Source: an uncultured Sunxiuqinia sp. (GTDB taxonomy: Bacteria; Bacteroidota; Bacteroidia; Bacteroidales; Prolixibacteraceae). Taken from it: a stretch of 64,000 bases of DNA. The notes under the pieces were generated by a model. The model did no database searches, was not told the origin of the DNA, and saw only the letters and a program-made list of their open reading frames with translations. Location: NCBI RefSeq assembly GCF_963678245.1, contig NZ_OY782767.1, positions 496,001-560,000 on the forward strand. Reading direction: 5' to 3'. A program made the position numbers and the translations under genes. Each line of letters begins with the position of its first letter. The stretch's first letter is position 1. Positions 55,069 to 62,923 of the stretch are shown here, piece after piece.

Positions 55069-55093
55069 GAAATTGCGAATATGTTAGTGACAC

Positions 55094-56062
55094 ATGAAAT
55101 ATAAAAAGCTGATTAATTTGATTTTAGTGCTAATGGCAGTAGCTATTGCAGCTATCATTGCTCGTGATTTTGTAGTCAACCGGGGTGGAAAGAATATTGA
55201 AAACCCGTATGCTTTTGATGTTAGTGAGTATACTAAGGTAGACGCTTCTGAAATAATTTATCAGGAAGAGAAGGTGTTGCAATTGAAGGTTGATGAACCA
55301 AAAGGAATTGATTTTTATAATGAAGCTATTTATGTGATAGCAGACAGCAGCTTACTGAAATTGAATCAGCAAGGGCAATTGCTTCAGGAGATTCTGCTGG
55401 GCGATGAACCGACTGCAATTAATGCTGGATCGCAAGTTTGGCTGGCTTTTAAAAATCAAATAGTTTGTATCGACGAGAATGGTAAGGAACTACAACGTTG
55501 GCCTGATTTCGGCCCTCGCTCGGTCGTTACTTCTCTGGTTGTTTCACCCGACTATGTTTATGTCGCCGACGCCGGAAATCGCTTGGTGTATCAATTTTCA
55601 CGTGATGGCAAACTAATTCGGGAAATTGGAGCCAAAGATGAGCAAAAAGCTGTTCCGGGCTTTATTATTCCCAGTCCGTATTTCGATGTCGATTTAAATG
55701 AAGATGGTTACCTCTGGGCAGTCGATCCCGGACGCCATAGCTTGGAAAATTTCAATGCGGATGGTTCGTTACGAACATCCTGGACGATTTCATCAGTAAA
55801 AATAGAAGGGTTTAGCGGGTGTTGCAACCCGGCTCACATGTCTATCATGTCCGAAGATAAATTCGTAACCAGCGAGAAAGGAATTGTGCGGGTGAAAATT
55901 TACGATCAACATGGAGAATACCTGGGAGTAGTGGCTACAGCAAATCAGTTTAACGAGGTTTCCCATGCTCCTGATGTTTGTGTGTCTGATGATGGAAAAG
56001 TGATTTTGTTGGACTTTGACAGGAAGCAAGTACGTCTGTTTAACCCAAAAGAAAGCAATTGA
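55094..56062 (+). CDS. Membrane-anchored NHL/six-bladed beta-propeller protein
   Basis: A 322-residue protein with an N-terminal anchor (LINLILVLMAVAIAAIIARD) and a periplasmic propeller with NHL-like repeats (GIDFYNEAIYVIADSSLLKL; LVVSPDYVYVADAGNRLVYQ; VDLNEDGYLWAVDPGRHSLE; VCVSDDGKVILLDFDRKQVR). A Cys pair occurs in FSGCCNPAHMSI, a motif often seen in NHL proteins from redox loci, which might bind metal or heme-like groups, but no CxxCH is present. Its role is presumably scaffold or ligand binding for the adjacent Fe-S proteins. It overlaps the following small gene by one base. Confidence 0.85.
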   Translation: MKYKKLINLILVLMAVAIAAIIARDFVVNRGGKNIENPYAFDVSEYTKVDASEIIYQEEKVLQLKVDEPKGIDFYNEAIYVIADSSLLKLNQQGQLLQEILLGDEPTAINAGSQVWLAFKNQIVCIDENGKELQRWPDFGPRSVVTSLVVSPDYVYVADAGNRLVYQFSRDGKLIREIGAKDEQKAVPGFIIPSPYFDVDLNEDGYLWAVDPGRHSLENFNADGSLRTSWTISSVKIEGFSGCCNPAHMSIMSEDKFVTSEKGIVRVKIYDQHGEYLGVVATANQFNEVSHAPDVCVSDDGKVILLDFDRKQVRLFNPKESN

Positions 56063-56256
56063 TGGATAGAAAAGAGTTTATTAAAAAAAGCTTGCGGCTA
56101 GGCGTTTTAACAGGAATTATTGGAGGCTCGGTCTTTTTAATCAAGCGCAATAAGATTGATTTTACTTGTTCGGTTGATGGCGTCTGCAAATCATGCTCGT
56201 TATTCACTGGTTGTGATTTGGATAAAGTGAAACAAAGCAGAAACGATGAGCGATAA
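56062..56256 (+). CDS. Small membrane-anchored Cys-rich protein
   Basis: A 64-residue protein starting at the ATG that overlaps the preceding stop (TGATG). The N-terminus, MDRKEFIKKSLRLGVLTG, resembles a Tat-like signal with Arg-Lys in place of Arg-Arg, followed by a short hydrophobic stretch. The C-terminal half has four Cys (DFTCSVDGVCKSCSLFTGC), enough to ligate a metal or one Fe-S cluster. The next gene starts 11 bases before its stop, which shows tight coupling. No family name is known to me. It is probably an accessory electron carrier or assembly factor for the adjacent ferredoxin. Confidence 0.75.
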   Translation: MDRKEFIKKSLRLGVLTGIIGGSVFLIKRNKIDFTCSVDGVCKSCSLFTGCDLDKVKQSRNDER

Positions 56257-56842
56257 AAAAGATAGTAACCAAACCAACAGGCGCGAATTTATTCAAAAAG
56301 GGATGCGACTGACTTTGGGCGCATCACTGGCCGGAGTGGCTGGTTTTGCTGCGTTAAAAGTCAGTGCCGATGATTATGTGTGGCAGCTCGATCCGTTTAA
56401 ATGCGTGTACTGCGGTCGGTGTGCTGACTACTGTGTGGTGACACCTTCCGCTGTGAAATGTGTTCATGCTTTCGATTTGTGTGGTTACTGCGACTTGTGT
56501 GGTGGCTATCTCAAACCGGATGCTAATGCCCGGTCTACAGCAGCAGAAAATCAGCTTTGTCCAACGGCAGCTATCAAGCGTAAGTTTGTGGAAGATCCTT
56601 ATTTTGAATATGAGATTGATGAAGAATTATGCATTGGATGTGCTAAATGTGTGGAAGGTTGCACATCGTTTGGAAATGGTTCGCTGCATTTGCAAGTGCG
56701 TCATGATTTATGCGTGAATTGTAATGAATGTTCCATTGCCCGGGTATGTCCGGCTGATGCTTTCGAGCGGGTGCCAGCCAGCCAACCATACAAAATAAAG
56801 GGTGACTTTACGAACAAGGATGACAACAACAAGCCAGCTTAA
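56246..56842 (+). CDS. Tat-exported polyferredoxin (4Fe-4S)
   Basis: A 198-residue iron-sulfur protein with a Tat-type signal (NRREFIQKGMRLTLGASLAG). Its mature part has four Cys groups: CVYCGRCADYC, CVHAFDLCGYCDLC, CIGCAKCVEGC and CVNCNECSIARVCP. These could hold three or four [4Fe-4S] clusters, as in NapG-like periplasmic ferredoxins. The neighbouring NapH-like membrane protein fits a NapGH-type module that accepts quinol electrons or passes them to periplasmic partners. The third and fourth groups are close to classical ferredoxin spacing. It overlaps both neighbours. Confidence 0.9.
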   Translation: MSDKKDSNQTNRREFIQKGMRLTLGASLAGVAGFAALKVSADDYVWQLDPFKCVYCGRCADYCVVTPSAVKCVHAFDLCGYCDLCGGYLKPDANARSTAAENQLCPTAAIKRKFVEDPYFEYEIDEELCIGCAKCVEGCTSFGNGSLHLQVRHDLCVNCNECSIARVCPADAFERVPASQPYKIKGDFTNKDDNNKPA

Positions 56843-56855
56843 ACCGACAAAACGA

Positions 56856-58109
56856 ATGAACCGAACCGCTAAAATATTTTTTTCAATTTCTGCTTTAATA
56901 CTGAGCATTCCGGTCTGGGCGCAACAGCGTTTTCCAAAACCGGAATTTGAAACCGGCTATGTACAGCCGTCCACAACGCAGGCAGCTCCGCGAGCTTTAT
57001 TTTTGGAGTATCTGGATGTGTTTGTTTTAATCGCAGCGTTGGTGATTGCCACCTGGTTTGTAGTTAAAAAGCGTTCGCGTAGGGGGGTGATGTGGACCTC
57101 TGTTTTTGCCTTACTTTATTTTGGTTTTTTTCGCGAAGGATGCATTTGCGCCATTGGAGCGATTCAAAATGTCACACTCGCCATTTTTGATCCTACGTAT
57201 GTTTTGCCATTTACAGCGTTGGCCTTTTTTGTCATTCCGTTGGTCGTAACGCTTTTCTACGGAAGGACTTTTTGTGCTGCTGTCTGTCCGTTGGGGGCTA
57301 TTCAGGATTTAGTCGCTTTTCGACCGATTGAGATTCCCAAATGGCTGCAAAAAATATTGGGGATGATTCCCTACTTATATCTGGGCTTAGCTATTTTATA
57401 TGCCGCAACCCGGTCTGAGTTTTTAATCTGCCGATATGATCCGTTTGTTGGTATCTTTCGCTTCGATGCTGAATTTCAAATGTTACTGCTTGGCGGACTA
57501 TTTTTACTTGTAGGAATTTTTGTTGCCCGTCCTTATTGCCGCTTTTTCTGTCCTTACGGCGTGCTGCTTGGGTGGATGTCAACGTTCTCCCAAAAGCACA
57601 TGAGCATAACCCCGTCCAACTGTATTCAGTGTAAGTTGTGTGCCAACTCATGTCCTTATGGAGTCATTGAAAAACCGGAGGAAGAACAAGGAAACCGGCG
57701 ATCAAATGTACAACGGCTAATGACTTACTTGTTTTTTATTCCACTGTGGATCGGAATTGGAGGTTTGGCCGGATCAATGTTGCACGGGCCGTTATCCAAA
57801 TTCAACTCGAAAGTTTATTTGGCAGAACAGCTAGTGGAAAACCCGGAATTGAAGAACGATCCCAACTATATTGATGCCCGTGCTTTTGTACAATCCGGCG
57901 AATCAATGGACGAACTTGTAAAAGAAGCCAGGGAAATTAGAAGTCAATTTTACTGGGGAGGTTGGATTTTGGGAGGATTTATGGGCTTGGTTGTTGGACT
58001 GACCCTTTTAAAACTGGCTTCGCATAGAAACCGTCATGACTATGAACCCGATAAAACCAATTGCTTAAGTTGTGGACGATGTATGGATTATTGCCCGGTG
58101 AAGAACTAA
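56856..58109 (+). CDS. NapH-like membrane 4Fe-4S protein
   Basis: An integral membrane protein of about 417 residues from the ATG at 56856, which precedes a signal-like segment (IFFSISALILSIPVWAQQ). Starts at 56802 (GTG) or 56820 (ATG) are also in frame. About five further helices carry the NapH/NosR-type Cys motifs: REGCICAIGAIQN, GRTFCAAVCPLGAIQD, ARPYCRFFCPYGVLLGW, and then ferredoxin motifs CIQCKLCANSCPYGV and, at the C-terminus, CLSCGRCMDYCPV. It should shuttle electrons across or along the inner membrane between quinol, the periplasmic ferredoxin upstream and cytosolic partners downstream. Confidence 0.9.
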   Translation: MNRTAKIFFSISALILSIPVWAQQRFPKPEFETGYVQPSTTQAAPRALFLEYLDVFVLIAALVIATWFVVKKRSRRGVMWTSVFALLYFGFFREGCICAIGAIQNVTLAIFDPTYVLPFTALAFFVIPLVVTLFYGRTFCAAVCPLGAIQDLVAFRPIEIPKWLQKILGMIPYLYLGLAILYAATRSEFLICRYDPFVGIFRFDAEFQMLLLGGLFLLVGIFVARPYCRFFCPYGVLLGWMSTFSQKHMSITPSNCIQCKLCANSCPYGVIEKPEEEQGNRRSNVQRLMTYLFFIPLWIGIGGLAGSMLHGPLSKFNSKVYLAEQLVENPELKNDPNYIDARAFVQSGESMDELVKEAREIRSQFYWGGWILGGFMGLVVGLTLLKLASHRNRHDYEPDKTNCLSCGRCMDYCPVKN

Positions 58110-58125
58110 ATCGATAGAAAATAAA

Positions 58126-60021
58126 ATGAATTGGACGATTAACGATAAAATGAACTTGGCGAAAGGTATCACCTGGATTGCCGCTCTTTTTAGTTTGGTG
58201 GTTAGCTTGATGCTAATTGCCAATTACCTGCAATTAGAAAGCGTAGACCCATTGGAAAGTCCGGCTTTGCAAACCTTGGTTGAACAGCTGCATGATCATC
58301 CGAATGACGAAGTATTGAAGGAAAATATCCGGGCACTGGACCTGCTGATTCGGAAGGCGTATTTCACCAGTCAGTGGCAAATTCGGACAGGTGCCTACCT
58401 GTTAATATTTAGTGTGCTTGTGTTTGTGTTGGCAATCCGTTATCAAAAATCGCTTCGCTCCGGGCTGGAAGAATTGGAAAGCATTGAAAAGGACGCTTTT
58501 CTGGACAAACAGTTAGCACGAAAGTGGTTGGTTTATTCAGGCTTGGGACTTTTTGTTTTCGCTCTGCTGGCGGGCTTCTTGTCAAATGATTTGTTAGACT
58601 CGTATGAACCGAAAGGTGCCTTAGCGGATAATCAGGCTGCATCAAATGTTGAGGTTATCGATGTTCAACCAGTGGCAGTTGCTGAGCAAGCCGAAGTTGA
58701 AACAGCAACAAAAGAAAAACAAGTTGAAGCAATACCTGAAGAAGAGGTCAGCAATAGTCAAACTGATCATGATTCTCAACAAGATAATTCCCAACCTGAA
58801 ATAGCGAAAAAGGAAGAACCGAAAGCACAGGTAGCCCAAACCCCTGCAAAATCGGCTGTTCCGACTGAAGAAGAATTTCGGGAGAACTATCCATTTTTTC
58901 GGGGACCGGATGGCAATGGAATCACTTACAAAACAAATGTGCCAGACAAATTTGACGCTGCGGCAGGAGAGAATGTGCTTTGGAAAGTTCAGGTTCCTAA
59001 ACATGGCTACAATTCTCCCATTGTTTGGGGAGACAAGTTATTTGTTTCAGGGGCTGATAAAGAAGCCCGCGAAGTGTATTGTTACGATACAAAAAACGGT
59101 GATTTGTTATGGCAAGCTAAGGCTGACCAAATTTCAGGATCACCGGCAAAAATGCCGAGTGTGACGGAAGATACCGGATTGGCTGCTTCAACAATGGCAA
59201 CCAATGGCAATGCTGTTTTTGCCATTTTCGGAACCGGTGATTTAATCGCACTCGATTTTGAAGGCAAGCGGTTGTGGGCCAAAAATCTGGGTGTCCCCGA
59301 TAACCACTATGGTCATTCGTCATCGCTCATCATCTATAAGGACAAGCTCATTGTTCAGTATGACACCAATCGTGGCTCTAAAGTGATGGCGCTAAACACG
59401 GCTGACGGCTCTGCTCAATGGGAAACCGTGCGCGATGTGCGAATTTCCTGGGCTTCGCCGGTGTTGGCTGATGTTGATGGGCAAGCACAGCTAATTTTGA
59501 ATGCTGAACCATTGGTTGCAGGTTATGATCCGGAAACCGGAAAGGAATTATGGACAGTGGAATGCATGATGGGTGAAGTTGGCCCATCGGTTGGCTATTC
59601 AGACGGAATGGTTTATGCGGCCAATGAATATGCGACTTTAGCGGCCATTAAAGTGGGGGAGCAGGCTGAAATCGTTTGGGAAGACAGCGAGTATCTGCCG
59701 GAAGTTGCCAGTCCGTTAGCGGCTGATGGCTTTTTAATTATTGCCACAAGCTATGGAGTCGTGGCTTGTTATGATGCCAAAGATGGTGCCAAATACTGGG
59801 AGCAGGAGTATGGCGATGGTATTTACGCTTCGCCTGTTTATGCTGATGGGAACGTCTACCTGATGGACATGGGGGGTGATTTACATGTCTTCAAACTAGG
59901 AAAAGAGTTTCAGTTAGTAGCAGAATCGTCTTTAGGCGAGCGGTCGGTTTGCTCGCCGGTTTTTGCTCAAGGGAAAATGTTTTTACGCGGATTTAATCAT
60001 TTGTATTGCATTGGAAATTAA
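58126..60021 (+). CDS. PQQ-like beta-propeller protein 4 with three membrane helices
   Basis: A 631-residue protein. The first 190 residues hold three membrane helices (ITWIAALFSLVVSLMLIANY, GAYLLIFSVLVFVLAI, GLGLFVFALLAGFL). A low-complexity Glu/Gln/Lys/Ala linker follows (about 195-275). The propeller starts at YPFFRGPDGNGITY, the same entry motif as the three propellers upstream, with VYCYDTKNGDLLWQAKADQI, LGVPDNHYGHSSSLIIY and VYLMDMGGDLHVFKLGKEF. It therefore places a propeller in the periplasm at the end of a flexible stalk. It begins 16 bases after the NapH-like gene, so they are probably a functional pair. Confidence 0.9.
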   Translation: MNWTINDKMNLAKGITWIAALFSLVVSLMLIANYLQLESVDPLESPALQTLVEQLHDHPNDEVLKENIRALDLLIRKAYFTSQWQIRTGAYLLIFSVLVFVLAIRYQKSLRSGLEELESIEKDAFLDKQLARKWLVYSGLGLFVFALLAGFLSNDLLDSYEPKGALADNQAASNVEVIDVQPVAVAEQAEVETATKEKQVEAIPEEEVSNSQTDHDSQQDNSQPEIAKKEEPKAQVAQTPAKSAVPTEEEFRENYPFFRGPDGNGITYKTNVPDKFDAAAGENVLWKVQVPKHGYNSPIVWGDKLFVSGADKEAREVYCYDTKNGDLLWQAKADQISGSPAKMPSVTEDTGLAASTMATNGNAVFAIFGTGDLIALDFEGKRLWAKNLGVPDNHYGHSSSLIIYKDKLIVQYDTNRGSKVMALNTADGSAQWETVRDVRISWASPVLADVDGQAQLILNAEPLVAGYDPETGKELWTVECMMGEVGPSVGYSDGMVYAANEYATLAAIKVGEQAEIVWEDSEYLPEVASPLAADGFLIIATSYGVVACYDAKDGAKYWEQEYGDGIYASPVYADGNVYLMDMGGDLHVFKLGKEFQLVAESSLGERSVCSPVFAQGKMFLRGFNHLYCIGN

Positions 60022-60025
60022 AGGA

Positions 60026-62380
60026 ATGACAGAGGAAATTAAACATATCATTACTCAGGTTGACCAGATTGTTCAGCAGAAAGGAAAGACGAAAGGCTCG
60101 TTAATTCCAATTTTGCAGGCCATTCAGGACCAATACAACTACCTGCCGGAAGAAGCCTTGCGACACGTTTGCGAGACAACTGAGATTACCCCTGAAAATA
60201 TCACAGGAGTAGCCAGTTTTTATTCTCAATTTCGAATGCAGCCGGCCGGACAACATATGGTGAAAGTTTGTGTGGGAACAGCTTGCCATGTAAAAGGAGC
60301 AATGCAGGTATATGATGCTTTTAAGCGACATTTTAACCTGAATGGCAATGAAGAGACTGATGCAGAAGGAAAATATACACTTGAAAAAGTTTCTTGTCTC
60401 GGGTGTTGCACGTTGGCTCCCGTTGTGCAAGTCGATGATATTACATATGGGCACGTGACAACCGACAAAGTAGATTCAGTTCTTCACGATTTTGAAAGCC
60501 AGGTTGGGAAAGTTGGAAAAAAAGGCAAGTACAGAAATGCCGATGGAAGTGAGTTTCAAGGGGAGATTCGAATTGGGCTGGGCTCCTGTTGCGTGGCCAG
60601 TGGAAGCGAAGAAGTTAAGACGGAAATTGAGCAGACGATTGAAAATACGGGGATAAACCTGCAACTAAAAAACGTGGGCTGTGTGGGCATGTGTCACCAG
60701 GTGCCACTGGTTGAAGTGATTGATGAAAACAAACAACACAAGTTATATGCTAGAGTTAAACCCAATGAAATAGCTGATATTGTCAATACCCATTTTAAAT
60801 CAAAAAGCCTGATCGGACGGGTTAAAAACAGAGCATTTAGCTTTCTGGAAAAAGTACAAACCGATGAAGTTTGGGAAGGTGTTGATCGTTATGCGATTGA
60901 CGTGCGAGATGAAATGGTGTCCAGTTTTTTAGATCGGCAGTTACCCATTGCTACTGAACATCGAGGAGTAATTAATCCGCTGGACATGGATGAATATCGA
61001 AGTTTTGGTGGATTCGAGGCGTTAAAAACAGTCTTGAGTATGGATCGGCATGAGCTCATACAAATAGTAAAAGACAGTGGTTTGCGTGGTCGGGGCGGAG
61101 CAGGCTTTTTAACCGGGTTGAAATGGGAGTTGGTGGAGAAGGAACACGGCGAAAAGAAATATCTCATTTGCAATGGCGATGAAGGAGACCCCGGAGCGTT
61201 TATGGATCGGATGCTGTTGGAATCGTACCCATACCGGGTGATTGAAGGTATGTTGATTGCAGCCAGGGCAGTGCAGGCCACCGATGGTTATTTCTATATT
61301 CGGGCGGAGTATCCGCTTGCAGTTACAAGAATTAGGCAAGCCCTGATTAATTGCCGGGAGCAAAATCTACTGGGTGAAAATATTTTAGGCTCCACCTTTA
61401 ATTTTGATATTCAAATCTATGAGGGAGCCGGAGCTTTTGTGTGCGGAGAGGAAACCGCTTTGATGGCTTCCATTGAGGGGAATCGTGGTTTTCCGACCAT
61501 TCGTCCGCCATTTCCCGCACAAAAAGGATTGTGGGGGCAGCCAACCCTGATCAACAATACAGAAACATTCGCGCAGGTTTCCTATATTATCCGAAATGGA
61601 AAGGAGCATTTTGGAGGCATTGGAACTGATGCCTCTAAGGGAACAAAAGTATTTTCACTAACCGGAAAGGTAAATCGTGGCGGACTGATTGAAGTGCCAA
61701 TGGGAATTACCATTCGTCAGATTGTGGAGGATATTGGTGGCGGCGTACAAAACGGTAAAAAATTCAAAGCGGTGCAAGTTGGAGGGCCATCCGGAGGTTG
61801 TATTCCGGCATCGTTATATGACACGCCAATTGATTATCAATCGTTGATTGAAGTGGGAGCAATGATGGGATCCGGTGGTTTGGTGGTGCTGGATGAAGAT
61901 GACTGCATGGTGGATATTGCCCGTTATTTTCTTTCGTTTACGCAAGAAGAATCCTGCGGAAAGTGCACTTTTTGCCGGGTAGGAACCAAACGTATGTTGG
62001 ATATTCTGAATAAGATTACCACTGGAAAAGGAACCCAAAAAGACTTGGAGGAACTGAGGTATTTAGCTGACTGGACCAAAAAAGGAAGTTTGTGTAACCT
62101 GGGAAAATCGGCACCAAATCCGATTATTACTACTTTACGCTATTTTTCTGATGAATATGAAGCTCACATTGAGGGGCGATGTCCGTCAGGGAAATGTGCC
62201 GAAATGATTAGCTATTCTATCAACGACGAATGTATCGGCTGTACGAAATGCGCACAAAAATGCCCGGTTGAGGCCATCAAATTTGAGCCCCATAAAAAGC
62301 ATTCGGTCAATATGGAATTGTGTATTAAATGTGATGCTTGCCGGCAAGTATGCCCGGTTGATGCAGTTATCGTAGAGTAA
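60026..62380 (+). CDS. NuoE-NuoF/HydB-type fusion, NADH-oxidising flavo-iron-sulfur protein
   Basis: The start is the ATG at 60026; a longer reading from 59963 would overlap the preceding gene and adds no family sequence. The 784-residue product joins several modules. NuoE-type [2Fe-2S] (about 1-155) has C82, C87, C124 and C128. A second thioredoxin-like [2Fe-2S] domain (about 185-265) has SCCVASG and GCVGMC. NuoF (about 285-690) has GRGGAGFLTGLKW for FMN, CNGDEGDPGAFMDR for NADH, EGAGAFVCGEETALM and ESCGKCTFCRVGTKRM for [4Fe-4S]. A C-terminal 2[4Fe-4S] ferredoxin has CIGCTKCAQKCPVEAI and CIKCDACRQVCPVDAV. It should exchange electrons between NADH and ferredoxin or the FAD protein that follows. 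Confidence 0.93.
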   Translation: MTEEIKHIITQVDQIVQQKGKTKGSLIPILQAIQDQYNYLPEEALRHVCETTEITPENITGVASFYSQFRMQPAGQHMVKVCVGTACHVKGAMQVYDAFKRHFNLNGNEETDAEGKYTLEKVSCLGCCTLAPVVQVDDITYGHVTTDKVDSVLHDFESQVGKVGKKGKYRNADGSEFQGEIRIGLGSCCVASGSEEVKTEIEQTIENTGINLQLKNVGCVGMCHQVPLVEVIDENKQHKLYARVKPNEIADIVNTHFKSKSLIGRVKNRAFSFLEKVQTDEVWEGVDRYAIDVRDEMVSSFLDRQLPIATEHRGVINPLDMDEYRSFGGFEALKTVLSMDRHELIQIVKDSGLRGRGGAGFLTGLKWELVEKEHGEKKYLICNGDEGDPGAFMDRMLLESYPYRVIEGMLIAARAVQATDGYFYIRAEYPLAVTRIRQALINCREQNLLGENILGSTFNFDIQIYEGAGAFVCGEETALMASIEGNRGFPTIRPPFPAQKGLWGQPTLINNTETFAQVSYIIRNGKEHFGGIGTDASKGTKVFSLTGKVNRGGLIEVPMGITIRQIVEDIGGGVQNGKKFKAVQVGGPSGGCIPASLYDTPIDYQSLIEVGAMMGSGGLVVLDEDDCMVDIARYFLSFTQEESCGKCTFCRVGTKRMLDILNKITTGKGTQKDLEELRYLADWTKKGSLCNLGKSAPNPIITTLRYFSDEYEAHIEGRCPSGKCAEMISYSINDECIGCTKCAQKCPVEAIKFEPHKKHSVNMELCIKCDACRQVCPVDAVIVE

Positions 62381-62415
62381 ATGTCTGAACTGAGATTTTA
62401 TGGATTACTGGGATT
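62381..62415 (+). repeat. Left inverted repeat of the GxxExxY island
   Basis: This arm starts on the base after the NuoEF stop codon. Its reverse complement matches the right arm at 62849-62883 in about 25 of 32 hand-aligned positions, notably AAATCT..GTTC.GAC at the outer end and AATCC...TAATC inside. Confidence 0.65.
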
Positions 62416-62461
62416 AATGGGTTTAAGATGATTGGAGGAAATACTTTATAAAATAGAATAA

Positions 62462-62866
62462 ATGAAATATGAAGAGTTGACCCATAAAATTATTGGATGC
62501 GCCATGAGAGTGCATTCGGCTTTGGGAAATGGTTTTCAGGAAGTCATTTATCAAAGAGCCTTGGAAATTGAAATGGCAGATTGTGGCATTCCTTTTTCCA
62601 GGGAGTACGAGATGCCTGTTTTTTATAAAAACCAGCAAATAGGAACAAGACGGGTTGATTTTTTGATTGAAGGAAAGATATCTGTAGAATTGAAAGCGAT
62701 TATTCACTTGAAGGATGTTCATTTAGCACAAGCCATTAATTATCTCGAAGCCTACGATTTGGAAGTTGGGCTGCTTGTCAACTTTGGAGCAAGAAGTTTG
62801 GATTTTAAACGGCTCGTCAATAAAAAGTTTAACCAAAAGAATCAAGGAAATCCTTTAATCAATTAA
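62462..62866 (+). CDS. GxxExxY protein (PD-(D/E)XK nuclease-like), island gene
   Basis: A 134-residue protein whose name-giving motif is GFQEVIY in SALGNGFQEVIYQRALEIEM (about 20-39). The nuclease-like core is RRVDFLIEGKISVELKA (D and ExK), followed by HLAQAINYLEAYDLEVGLLV and NFGARSLDFKRLVNKKF. It has no functional link to the redox genes and lies in the same orientation between the NuoEF fusion and the FAD protein. Its last five codons (NPLIN) and stop lie inside the right inverted-repeat arm, so gene and repeat must have moved or evolved as one unit. No biochemical role is known to me. Confidence 0.9.
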   Translation: MKYEELTHKIIGCAMRVHSALGNGFQEVIYQRALEIEMADCGIPFSREYEMPVFYKNQQIGTRRVDFLIEGKISVELKAIIHLKDVHLAQAINYLEAYDLEVGLLVNFGARSLDFKRLVNKKFNQKNQGNPLIN

Positions 62867-62883
62867 ATCTTGGTTCTGACGAT
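62849..62883 (-). repeat. Right inverted repeat of the GxxExxY island
   Basis: Inverted imperfect copy of 62381-62415. The arm overlaps the last five codons and the stop codon of the GxxExxY gene and ends 40 bases before the next ATG. Confidence 0.65.
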
Positions 62884-62923
62884 TAATCGAATAATCGAAC
62901 TTGTAATCCGTAACCTTTTTACA

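Noticed and set aside
50495-60021. Calling the propellers PQQ-dependent dehydrogenases
   Set aside because: No vicinal disulfide Cys pair, calcium/PQQ ligands or catalytic Asp motif of true quinoproteins could be seen. Only the blade repeats are shared.
59963-60025. 21-codon N-terminal extension of the NuoEF fusion
   Set aside because: It overlaps the end of the fourth propeller gene in another frame and adds no NuoE-like sequence. The ATG at 60026 fits the family start.
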